Part shown: piece after piece, positions 33,265 to 43,474 of the stretch
Position numbering within the stretch: position 1 is the stretch's first letter
Layout of the letters: every line of letters starts with the position of its first letter
Source: Thalassia testudinum
Taxonomy: Eukaryota > Streptophyta > Magnoliopsida > Alismatales > Hydrocharitaceae
Assembly (NCBI GenBank): GCA_037157565.1
Contig: JAZHRO010000055.1
Coordinates: forward strand, 40,083,001 to 40,147,000
Direction of reading: 5' to 3'
Length of the DNA: 64,000 bases
The notes under the pieces: generated by a model
Seen by the model: only the letters and a program-made list of their open reading frames with translations
Told to the model about the DNA's origin: nothing
The model's database searches: none
Translations under genes and position numbers: made by a program

Positions 33265-36200
33265 GGTTAGTAAACTCAAGAGTCAGCATCTCAATGGTGA
33301 TCAAATATGTTTTAGACAGGTTCAGACTATTCCTTCCGGTAGATCTGTTAAGGTGTAAGATGGCAAACAATCAGAGTAGATGGTAGAGGAGATGTGGTAG
33401 TGACTCCTTCACTGACTCTGCTTAATATTCTTTATGTTCCTAATTTTTCAATTAGTTTTTTGTCGATTAGTAACATCACAAAAACTTACATTGTCGTACA
33501 ATTTTTTATGAGTTGAGCTGTATTTTTCAACACAAAGTCATGGGGAGGGCAATTGGTGGCGGACATGAGGGGGGGTGTATCACCTAATCCAAACTCCTTT
33601 TGCTGCTATGTGTCACAGCAAGGTCGCTTTTAGTGCTCGTACAGCTCTTTAGTGGTATCGTCATCTTGGACACCCTCCATTAAACAGGCTACGACGTATC
33701 ATCCCTCATATATCACCTATCACTGAGATTTTGTATAATGCATGTCAACTAAGGAAACATCACAAAGCTAATTTTCCTTCCAATTCTTCTTAGAGTTCGG
33801 CTGCTGTGTTTGATTTATTGCATATGGATGTATGGGTCCTAGTAGAGTGTTAGATAAACTGGGTCATAGATTCTACCTACTTATTGTGGATGATTTTTCC
33901 AGGATGTCATAGTTGTTTTTGCTAAAGAATAAATCAGATATTAGGCCTGTGATTGAGACATTTATTTTGCAAATAAAGACTCAGTTTTCTGCCATTGTGA
34001 AAATTGTATGATCCGATAATGCCTTAGAATTTTGTACAGCCAAGTTAGAATCTTTTTACAAATCTCTTAGCATTGTTCACCAACATCATGCCCCATACTT
34101 CACAGCAAAATGACATAGTTGAGAGGAAACACCATTATGTGTTAGATGTGGCATTACTTATTCAACATAATATGCCACAGACTTACTGGGGAGATGCAGT
34201 GTTAACTGCGTGCTATTTGATTTAGGTTGCCCAACTCAGTTATTCAGGAACAAGTTCCATGGCAGGTCCTTCATCCAAAGAAGGAATTATTTACTGTGCC
34301 AACTCGTGTTTTTGGCTATGTAGCATTTGTCCACGTTTTAAGACCTAGCAGAGATAAGCTTGCTCTGAGGGCAATGAAACGTGTCTTTCTGGGATACAGT
34401 AGCATCTAGAAAGGATACAGATGTTATGATCCATGAGGCAAGAACCATTATATGACTGCAGATGTCACTTTCCACAAGCATATTCCATACTTCTCTACAA
34501 ATGGCTATCAGTTGATGTTTAAGGGAGGCTCAGTCCCTATGCCTGTTCCATCAGTTCCTTTCGAGCAGATTCCTATTACACAGTGAGGATATCGCGACTA
34601 TAGAGACTCCTATGAGGCAGGAGGCAGAGATTACTCCTGTCTATAGGTTACCTGTTACATATAAACAGCATACATGGCGTCAAAAACACACACCCCCACC
34701 ACCTCAGCCACCTGTCTTCTCCCCTGGTCAGGCATGTCTTGATACTGACGTGAGTTATCCTAGTGGTGATTATGTAGGTTCTTCTAATGAATCTAATTCC
34801 CATATTGAGCAACAGGCTACATCTCCTATTGTTACTGAAACTATAAAGGAAGATTTTAACCTTCCGATTGTTGTTCAAAAGACACCCCGCAGTTGTGCCC
34901 ACTATCATACTGCAAGAGCAGTGCCTATTGCCAACCTTGGGAGATCTTTGTTATATTCACAGTTGTCCTCTCTACGACACAGCTTCCCACTTCCCAACAG
35001 CAAGCCATACTGGATCCAAAATGACGTCAAGCCATAGAGGATAAGATAGTTGCTCTACGCTCCAAAGGAACGTAGGAATTGACTACTCTACCCAGTCACG
35101 CCAAAACAGTGGGGAGTAGACGAGTCTTTGCTCTCAAGTACAACCCAGATGGCACTATATCTCGCTACAATGCGAGATTGGTAGCAAAGGGGTTTACCCA
35201 GACATATAGGGTAGATTTTTTTGATACCTTCTCACCTGTAGCACGGCTTCCTATTGTCCACATTCTACTGTCTATTATTGCTCAATATGACTGGCCCTTC
35301 ACCAGCTCGATGTAAAGAACACATTTCTGTATGGCAATCTTCAAGAGAAGATCTACCTACAACAGCCTCCGGGGTTTGAGACTCAAGGAGAGTGTGTGTA
35401 GACTAAAGAAGGCCATATATGGCCTAAAGCAGAGCACGAGAGCTTAGTTCCAGAGATTGTCAGAGGAGGTATAGACCATGTGACTTGTAAGGTCCTCTGC
35501 TGATCATTCGCTCTTTGTCAGGAAGAACACGAGAGCAGCTGTGGTACTTCTTGTCTACGTTGATGACCTTACTCTCACTGGAGATGACACTACTTGGATA
35601 GCTGAGGTGAAGAAGTTGGCTAAAGCCTTTGTGATAAAGTATCTGGGTGAACTTAGATATTTCCTAGGCATTGAGGTGGCACACAGCAAAGAAGGTATTG
35701 TCCAGAGTCAGCACAAGTATGCCTTTGATGTGTAGCAGGAGACAGGTATGCTGGGGTCAGCCTACTAATATACTGATGGATCCCAAAGGACATCTCCATG
35801 ATACAGACTCTCCACTTATAGACAGCAGATCTTATATGCAATTGGTTGGTAAGCTACTATATCTTACTATTGCATGTCTTGATCTCTCTATTACAGTGGA
35901 AAAACTCAGTCAGTTCATCGACAAACCAACCAAGCAGCATTGGGATGCTGCTATGCAGGTGCTTAGATACGTGAAAAAAGCACCTAGTAGAGGAATTATG
36001 TTTCAGAAGAGCATGTCTATGAGTATTGTTGGCTATTCTAATGCTGACTCTGCAGGTTGCATGGCAGACAAAAAGTCAACAACTGGTTTCTATACTTATG
36101 TGGCAGGCAATTTTATGACCTAGAAGAGCAAGAACCAGTAGGTGATATATAGGCCAAGTGCAGAATCAAAGTATCATGCTATGGCACAGACAGCTACAAA

Positions 36201-36504
36201 GATAGTTTGGGTCAGATCAGTATTATAGGATTTACATGTCCAGGTGGAGGGACCAATGGAGATGAGGTATGATAATCGCACCGCTACTTACATTGCAAAC
36301 AACCTAATGTTCCATGAACGTACAAAGCATGTTAAAATTAATTACCATTACACCAGAGACCTGATACAGCATGGGATTATCTCAACTACTTCAGTTGCTT
36401 CTGAAGATCAGATTGCGAATATATTCACGAAGCCTCTTCCTAGATCCGCATTTGACATATACTGTTCCAAGTTGAGCATCATTAATAAATATGCTCTAAC
36501 TTGA
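33265..36504 (+). pseudogene. Copia pol pseudogene of element E
   Basis: The protease site at about 33265 reads LVNSRVS where the family has LVDSGAS, so the catalytic Asp is gone. Integrase is in several frames from about 33650 (RHLGHPPLNRLRRIIP, then HMDV at about 33820 and the second-Asp segment at about 34014). The Glu segment is near 34110 with a frameshift beside it. The C-terminus (about 34300-34420) and Pro-rich link (34612-35037) follow. RT has LVAKGFTQTYRVDFF and QFDTFSPVARL-type text (35079-35315), and YVDD at 35556-35567. RNase H has YSNADSAG (about 36030) and ERTKHVKINYHYTRD (about 36318), ending at a TGA at 36502. Confidence 0.9.
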
Positions 36505-36511
36505 GGGAAAG
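36501..36511 (+). other. Polypurine tract of element E
   Basis: TTGAGGGAAAG before the 3' LTR, overlapping the pol stop. Confidence 0.8.
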
Positions 36512-36669
36512 TGTTGGCATAGCACTTTAGTTATCTTGTCCTTTATGTTTTTGGACTATTTTATTATTTGTTTCCCACCTGGACTTATGATGTAATTTAC
36601 CCAACACCTCTCTCTATATAAGAAGTGTAGGGCTTTCTTGAAGAATAAGATTATTCATTTTCTCTGACT
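36512..36669 (+). repeat. 3' LTR of element E
   Basis: 158 bp, starts TGTTGGCATAGCAC, ends TCTCTGACT, followed at once by TTCTC (36670-36674). Confidence 0.92.
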
Positions 36670-36674
36670 TTCTC

Positions 36675-37637
36675 ATTGTGTATGTTAATGATATATTGCT
36701 CACTGGTAGTGATAAAGCAAGGATAGAAGCTACTAAGAAATTTTTACATTCTCAGCTTAAGATCTAGGAATGATAAATTTTTTTTTGGGCATTGAGGCAC
36801 AACATGTTGATGGTGGCTTTGTTCTATCTTAAAAGAAATATGTACTTCACATGTTAAGAGAGGCAGGTATGCTAGGTTGCAAACCCGCCAGTATTCCAAT
36901 GGACCCATCTATGCCACATGCAGATTCTAAGAGCCCACTACTTGAAGATGTAACAAGATACCGTGCTATGGTGGAAAAACTATTGTACTTGACCGTTACT
37001 ATACCTGACATTTGTTTTGCAGTTGGGAGACTGAGTCAGGTTATGCAATCTCCTAGAGAAGTGCATTAGGAAGGTGTGTATCGGGTGCTCAGATACCTCA
37101 AGTAAGCTCCTAGGAAGGAGCTATCAGTTATGAAGTATGGCCACCTAGATATATAGGAATATTTTGATGCATGTTATGCAGGAGCACATGAGGATGGAAG
37201 ATCCACTACAAGCTACTATACTTATGTGGGTGACAATCTAGTCACATGGAGAAGCAAGAAGCAAAATGTTGTTTCCAGATCTAGTGCAGAATCAGGGTAT
37301 AGGGCTATGGCTCATACCACTTGTGAGCTTTTGTGGGTGAGATCCATTTTACATGATTTGGGCGTGACTGTTTCTGGGTTTACTCCAATGTATTGTGATA
37401 ACAAAGCAACTACATTTATTGCTAATAATCATGCCTTTCATAAGTGAACCAAGCACATAGAAGTGGATTACTATTTTATCAGAGATGCCATTACTACTGG
37501 CAAGATCACTACACCCTATATAGCCACTAAAGATCAGATTGCATATGTTTTTACCAAAGCACTTTCCAAGAAGCGCCTTGAGTTATGTTCCAAGCTAAGC
37601 ATACTTGATGCATATTCTCCTCCAACTTGCGGAGGAG
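36675..37637 (+). pseudogene. Copia pol pseudogene of element G, second part (RT end and RNase H)
   Basis: RT resumes with the catalytic box as YVND (36681-36692, one catalytic Asp changed to Asn) and DILLTGSDKARIEATKKFL. A broken stretch near 36760-36840 follows, then MLREAGMLGCKPASIPMDPS. RNase H pieces: FDACYAGAHEDGRSTT (about 37165), SSAESGYRAMAHTTCELLW, TKHIEVDYYFIRDAITTG and KDQIAYVFTKAL. The family stop codon before the polypurine tract is TGC here, so the frame runs on into the LTR. Confidence 0.88.
37627..37637 (+). other. Polypurine tract of element G
   Basis: TTGCGGAGGAG before the 3' LTR, two pyrimidine interruptions. Confidence 0.65.
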
Positions 37638-37771
37638 TGTTGAGTTATTTATTTAGTGGTGTTATTTACTATTTTTATATGGGTGTGTACTTATAATTTA
37701 CCTTTTGTGTCTCTCTATATAAAGGTACCTAGGGTTTTTAATTGAAAACAATTCACTCTTTTGACCCAACA
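37638..37771 (+). repeat. 3' LTR of element G
   Basis: 134 bp, starts TGTTGAGTTATTTA, ends TTGACCCAACA, followed by ATAAC. Confidence 0.9.
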
Positions 37772-39491
37772 ATAACTTACGTTGGCATAATCATACTAAA
37801 TACATGTTGATTTCAGCTAAATAAAAAAATAAAACAAACTTGCTAAATGCATGATTGATGACTAATAACCTCTCAAAAGGAAAAAAATAACAAATTATTG
37901 ATGACCAAAGTCATGGTAGGATCATAGTCAGACCAAAATGCATGTATACTACAATGCACTAACATCGCAAAGTTGATTGACAAAATTACACTAAAAATGC
38001 ATAAGTATTTCACCAAATAAAAATAAAACTTTTTAGTTAACGATGGATGAATGCTAGAGGCGAACATGGAAAATGGACATGATTGATAGGAGGGATCTTT
38101 TCTTTGCCAATAAGGACTTTACTAGAAAAACGAGGGAGTAGTTGGGCAAGAATATGAACTACTCAACTAGACAACTTAGCCAAACTGCTTAGTGGCTCAT
38201 TTATGTATACATGCTTTGGTGAGAGGGGCACCCAAGTACTTGGTCACCTACTTGGCCTAGGCAGTTGTTTTTCTAAGAAATGGGCAATGTATCACCTCAT
38301 AATGCTTATGATCCCACCCAAAATCACTTCACTCCACCAACCTTCCCTTCTATTCCGAGAATGAAAATTTCATTCTTGATTCTTTGAGAATTTTGATGAA
38401 AGTGTTTCATTTGCTTCTCTTCCATGAAAGTTTCATTTTCCCATAATTTATCCTTATTTTTTGCCTAATCATTCTCTGATGATCGATGATCGCCCTGGTT
38501 TTATTTTATTTCTTCCACAAGTTTAGTAACTTTATTTTAGGGCAAGTCCATCTTGTTAGCTTTTACCAACTTCAGTCACGTAATGCCAACAGAGAACTAA
38601 TAGAAGGCAAAGCTCTGTAAAAGTTCAAGAAGAATGATTAAGAAATAGAGATCATAGGCATGAAAAAACAAAGATGATACAAAATGATAACACAAAAGCA
38701 ACCCTCAGAAATTCTCATGGAGTGTGACTCATTTTCTGTTGTCATATTCCCATTTAGACTAAGCATAAGACAAAGAAACCAGATGTCATTTGATTCCTTC
38801 GTTTCTTTCTAGGGATTCTTTCCCGGCACATTTCTTTTCAAGAGGGGCTTCTTCCCCTACTTTAGAAAAGCTAAGCAATAAAAGGCAAGCAAGAATACGA
38901 TGGTCTTCCTTTCCTATTCACTCGTAGATCAAACAAGGAAGATCTGCTACATAATAATTATAACAAGAAATGTAAGGCTATTGGATTGGTAATAACATGG
39001 ATGCCTGACTAGCACAGATAAACAAGAGGCTATCATGAACAATTGCAAGGTGCTAAAACAACCTATTATGCTCCTAAGTCCTACCCCTCATGCCCTGATA
39101 GATAGCCTTGCACCCATCAAGATGAGTATAAGCTCAAACTAAGCCAAAAGCAAAAAAGAACTATCCCTTTCTAATTAGTGCTTGACCCTCAGAGACGAAG
39201 GACCAATAACAAGAACGGAAAAGAATGATTAGAATAGTAGCCATTGCATGGTGAGAAAAGAAGCAAGAATAAAGGAAGAAAAAAGGATTCCCCATTAAGT
39301 TAAGGAGCCTGAGTAATAAGTAAAAAGGAAGCAAAACAAGAGAAATCCTACTATCAGTAGTGTATTGACAAAGGAAAGAAGGATTGACTTGCACCTCATC
39401 AGTTTCCTTAGGAAGAAGACCAATAAGAATTGGAGTCTTTGATCCCTAATCCTACAAAAGGGACCTGGGATTAGGGGTGTGCATTTTTTCT
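37772..39491. other. Non-coding stretch in the putative SPARK gene intron
   Basis: AT-rich to about 38760, then purine-rich mixed sequence. No repeat ends, no RNA gene and no supported reading frame. Confidence 0.4.
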
Positions 39492-40090
39492 TGTTAAGGA
39501 AAAGATCTATATGTATTTTTACTATTTCTTGTAGAATACTCCTTAATTTTCACTCTTATCTCCCTATATAAAGGCACGTAGAATGCTCTTTGGATCAATA
39601 AATTCCCTCATTCTCAACATGATATCAGAGCGACAACACTAGGTCAATAGATAGTCCACCAAAATATGTAGTTTTAGGTTTTTTCTTTCTTGAGCATGAA
39701 GGAAGAATTTTAAACTTAAATTTGTGAGTTTTGCCCTCCAATCAACACCTCCTCCCCGCCAACTGGTGAAGCCCCTAATCTGGCAGCCTCTACCAGAGTT
39801 GCCAGTGCTCTGGCTACTGGCTTACTGAAACCCTAACAACTGTAGCAGCCTACAGTAGGCACTGTGAGGCCTTTTAAGGTTTCCAATGGCCGCTAACCCC
39901 CTAAATCTTCTTCGGCTGGCCCACATCAAGCTTGGTTGCTCCCTCAGCCACCCCTGAACCCCGCTATGCAGCAGTTCTTGCCTCAATCTACCCCTTTTGC
40001 AGGCAACCAACCAAGTATCCAACCTTCAGAGATTATATCCATGGCAAAAAGGTCCAATAGCTCCTGTGGAAGAGTTGCCAGGAGCTCTGT
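39492..40090 (+). mobile_element. Copia fragment H: 5' LTR, primer site and leader only
   Basis: An LTR-like 128-bp stretch (39492-39619) starts TGTTAAGG, has CTCCCTATATAAAGGCACG as TATA region and ends CTCAACA. It is followed directly by TGATATCAGAGC (39620-39631), a tRNA-iMet site with one change. A C-rich leader continues to about 40090. No gag, pol or second LTR follows, so this is a truncated copy, closest in LTR style to element G. Confidence 0.65.
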
Positions 40091-41279
40091 TCTTCATAGT
40101 TGTCACGAAGAACATTAAGAAAGTGGGAAAGAAAAAAATGCATAGCATAAAGGCTAAGAACAAAAACCCTTCTAATTATACAACTAGAGGTGTTTATTTC
40201 TTATGTATGTTAGGAAAGATTGTGCCACAATAATATTGATTGTTTCTGCCTTTTTTATTTTATTTAAAACAAAATTAGTTATATTCACTTTCAAGTGCAA
40301 CAATGCACTCTGCTTCTCCCCAGACTGGACCTCAAAAAGAATGTAAACGAAGAAAGGGAAAGAAAAGAAATGATATTTTTGCCATTAGGAAAGAAACTCC
40401 CCTTAGAAATCGTTGTCCTATTGGGGCAAAAGCTACAGAATTATGGAGAATTATTGCATATATATTGGGCCTAGGCATTTTGGACAGTTTTAGGACCACT
40501 AAACTCATACTAGATTTAGATTTAGGCATAGGTTACCGGAAATTCGTCAGTTCAACAACTAGTCGAAATGTGAGAACTAGTGCTACACAACACTGAACAC
40601 TGGCATCAAATAATTCGTGTGGGAATCATTTATTTAAGGAGCATTAATTACCAAGTGATCTGATAGTCAGAACCCTGATGGAGATCTAGTCCCACAACCG
40701 TAACAACAGAAACGGAAACAAGGTCAATGAGCTAATTCAGTTATTGCTCATCAACCTGAGCTGAAGCATTCTGAGGTTTAGTTCGTAGAATTATTTCCCA
40801 CTAACTTGAGCTCAAGGATTTTGGGCTAGCATCTCGAACCTGGTGGCCTACATAAATCTGAACTCTACAGGGTTTATACAACTGCAGCGACAGTTTTAAA
40901 GAGACGATCTAAAAAGTCAAGAATTGTGAGTAGACAGCAAGGGAGTTTCGCAACTCTACAAATGCTGCAAGCATCCATCAACCAATGGGCAATCCATTTC
41001 GCACTTCAGATCAATCAATGCAACGCAACTAATTACCATACACATTCACCATAGCTCCCATGTAAATTTGACATAAGCCACAATAATAGGGGGGGGAAAA
41101 GCGGGGGGGGGGGGCACGGAACCCTAGACAAGTTTCCCGATCGGAAATTCATAGCATTTACAAACGGCCGAAATCCCAATCACCGGAAAGCAACTGCGCG
41201 CGAAACCTTCGCTTGGCGAAAGATCCAGTCTCCAAGCGGGGAAACGAAACAAAAAAAAAATTCGAAAACACGAACTCAC
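40091..41279. other. Non-coding stretch next to the putative exon 1
   Basis: No gene supported. The open frame at 40303-40596 is Lys/Arg-rich and shows no known motif. G homopolymers lie at 41088-41114. The right end would be the 5' part of the SPARK gene intron, with a GTGAGT donor on the minus strand at 41279-41274. Confidence 0.4.
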
Positions 41280-41343
41280 AGCAAAAGAAGGAGGGCAGCA
41301 GAAGAAGCAGACGCGGCTGCTGCAGCAGATCCCCTCGGCCCAT
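41280..41343 (-). CDS. Candidate first coding exon (signal peptide) of the SPARK gene
   Basis: On the minus strand an ATG at 41343 opens MGRGDLLQQPRLLLLLPSFF plus Cys (21 codons and one base), then a GTGAGT splice donor. This is a short basic n-region followed by a Leu-rich core, as in a secretion signal. The exon ends phase 1, exactly what the exon starting at 24419 needs; strand is also right. A (CTC)n tract just upstream is typical of plant 5' leaders, and a (GA)n tract lies 300 bp upstream. The link implies a first intron of about 16.9 kb holding elements G, E and H. It rests on phase, strand and signal-peptide character only, so another gene's exon or chance remains possible. Confidence 0.42.
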
Positions 41344-41385
41344 CTCGGTGAAGATTCAGAAGATGATGAAGAGGATCATGAGGGT

Positions 41386-41416
41386 AGAGGAGGAGGAGGA
41401 GGAGGAGGAGGAGGAG
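41386..41416. repeat. (GAG)n trinucleotide repeat
   Basis: About ten GAG/AGG units on the plus strand; on the minus strand a (CTC)n tract 43 bp upstream of the candidate ATG at 41343. Confidence 0.85.
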
Positions 41417-41641
41417 TTCAGGTAAGAGAGAAGGGGGAAGGGACCAAAGAGGGGAGGGAGTCGTGACCTCCTTCAATTGATGGAGGAGTATGAGCTGGAG
41501 TGGGGGAGCTCAGGCACCATGAATGCAGTTAGTGAGTGTGAGATGAGTGAGGGAGTGGGGGTGCGGTGGGGACGTGAGTGGAGTTGGGGCAGTTCCAGAG
41601 TCTTCAATGTTGGGGTCTCGCTGCACTTACTTCTCCATCCA

Positions 41642-41644
<3 letters not shown>

Positions 41645-41676
<32 letters not shown>
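41645..41676. repeat. (CT)16 microsatellite
   Basis: Sixteen CT units. On the minus strand it is a (GA)16 tract about 300 bp upstream of the candidate ATG, a common plant core-promoter neighbour. Confidence 0.9.
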
Positions 41677-41678
<2 letters not shown>

Positions 41679-42123
41679 GTATATGTGTTTCACGGTGTTA
41701 AATGGCATGCAGGTCAAATCCGTTTCTTTTGTGATGGTGAAACCGGGAGACTTCAGCGTTAAATCCATCCGACGGAGAATGGCAGTCTGGCGAAGCCTCT
41801 TCTCGAGATGCGAGTATTGATACTTTTTACGAGCTTCATGCGGTCACATGGACGGAGGAGTGGAGGTGGTCTGGGAAAGGGAAAGTCGAGCACAATTTGA
41901 GAATTTGGATTTTCAATATATAAGTCAGTGGAAACGATCCATGTTGCTTTTCTGCCATTAGGTTTTCAATATTGCTACCGAAAAGTATGATCATTTTGCG
42001 AAAATACCCCCCTAAGTTAACGCCCATTCGTTTCGACGGTTAACAAACGTTTCATCTGACAGAAATCAGATTTATGTCGGAAATTTCTAATATCTTTTAG
42101 AAGGTTTTAGCCACTGTGGAGGT
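41677..42123. other. Intergenic stretch
   Basis: Nothing supported beyond A/T-rich spacer; would be upstream promoter DNA if the exon at 41343 is real. Confidence 0.35.
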
Positions 42124-43474
42124 TGTTGGAAATGTAAATAATGCTCAAAATGCCTTGGGATAATTAGACATTTATTTATAATTCATTTCTTAGCTTATTT
42201 AAGGCCTTCTCTAGTCGATACTTTACACATGCAATCAAGAGAGCCTATGTTCAATCCAAATGAATTGGATTCTAGGATAGTCCTTTAGATATCACAAGCA
42301 TGACAATGGTTGTCATTTTTGTGATATGAATTAGTCAAGCATTTTTTTCTTATGTGGTATCAGGTTACTCAATGATAAATGTTTAACTCACAATCAAATC
42401 TAAGGAATGATTCTTGGGGAGTTACTTGAACTCAACCAAAATTGAATGTTGCTTGGCTAATGTCATATCTAAATGAGTTAGATTTAGGGACAAGACTGCA
42501 ATATTTAGACTTCACATGTGACAATAGTTGTCATCGATATGATAAGAATTTCAAAATGGTGATTTTGACTTATGGAATCCCAAATTCTATAATGATGAAT
42601 ACTCAACTAAGATTCAATCCAAAAATGATGCATGACAAGAGAGTTGCAGAATTCATCCTGAAAGGCCATGCAAATCAATAGTTGAGCCTAAAATATATCC
42701 AAGCTAGTTGGATATACTGACAATTATTAGTTTCAATGGTCAATGGGATATGGAAATGTTCTTATTCCTAAACAAGAATTGTGAAGTATTCAACTTGTGA
42801 GATATCGCATTCCATGAGATAGATACTTGAATGATAATCAAACAAAAAAAAAAAAAGGAATCTTGAAAGGTTGCCAGAACCTAGTCATGATCCAAAATAA
42901 AATTTGAAGGGAATCAACTTTAATAAATATGCTCAACTACTTGAAAAGGTTTTAAGATAGTAAAACCCACCTATGAAAATTTAGGATCACATGTCTCAAA
43001 TGAGTTTGAAAATGATCTACCTTTATATGAAGCTTTGATCATCCTAACATGAAAGATTAAGTGAAGTCTATAAACTAATTAAGTCTAATCATAATGATCC
43101 GTAAGGTGCTGTGGGTACATTCAAACCTCAATGGTGCCTAAACTCATGTAAGAGTTAGTGGGAGCACAATAATGATATCATACGTGATGAGTACACTTCG
43201 GAGGACTGTAATTAAGCCTAAGGTTGCAAGTTCTCGTACATTAAGATGCATTTTCGTATATGCATTTGGATATAAATAGTTCCATAAGTAAGGAATTAGA
43301 GTTGTATAAATAATCTTACGCACCTCAAATATTTATGAATGAGGAATAATTTTATGTCTACATTTTTTGGCATACTAGCAATCTATTATGACTTTGAATT
43401 AACTTTTCTATTTCTTTTACATAGGACCTAGTGGAGCGAATAATGCACATAAGTAGGAAAATGGTGAAGCGACC
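42124..43474 (+). mobile_element. Possible LTR fragment of an Angela/BARE-like copia element
   Basis: It starts TGTTGGAAATGTAAATAATG, the start pattern of Angela/BARE LTRs. It runs as non-coding, moderately AT-rich sequence until the long repeat pair begins at 43475. No matching end was found before that, so it may be a fragment cut by the LARD-like insertion. It is not clearly the same family as the LTR at 51697-53614. Confidence 0.35.

Larger units (their letters stand above)
31505..36669 (+). mobile_element. Copia retrotransposon E, nested in element G
   Basis: LTRs at 31505-31665 and 36512-36669, exact TTCTC target duplication, primer site, leader, gag with zinc knuckle, protease, integrase, RT, RNase H and polypurine tract. 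It lies in the RT of element G, just before the catalytic box. Removing E and one target copy puts the RT frame of G back in register, which fixes both ends to the base. Same family as element C. Frameshifts and stops occur in all genes. Confidence 0.95.
27684..37771 (+). mobile_element. Copia retrotransposon G, interrupted by nested element E
   Basis: Outer LTRs lie at 27684-27822 and 37638-37771, with flanking 5-mers ATAAT and ATAAC (4 of 5). A perfect tRNA-iMet primer site, leader, gag and pol are present; RT is split by element E at 31504/36675. Its LTRs have canonical TG...CA ends and its proteins differ clearly from the A-F families (zinc knuckle CDHCYKMNHTVDRC, protease ADSSAS). Without E it is about 4.9 kb. 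Stops, frameshifts and a YVND box show it is dead. Confidence 0.92.

Noticed and set aside
38780..39460. Mitochondrial-like texture (possible NUMT)
   Set aside because: Only an impression from base composition; no organelle gene or tRNA could be read.
40303..40596. 97-codon Lys/Arg-rich open frame
   Set aside because: No family motif, no promoter, inside the probable intron.
41213..41425. Plus-strand frame ending in a poly-Glu run
   Set aside because: The run is the (GAG)n repeat; the opposite strand gives a better signal-peptide exon.
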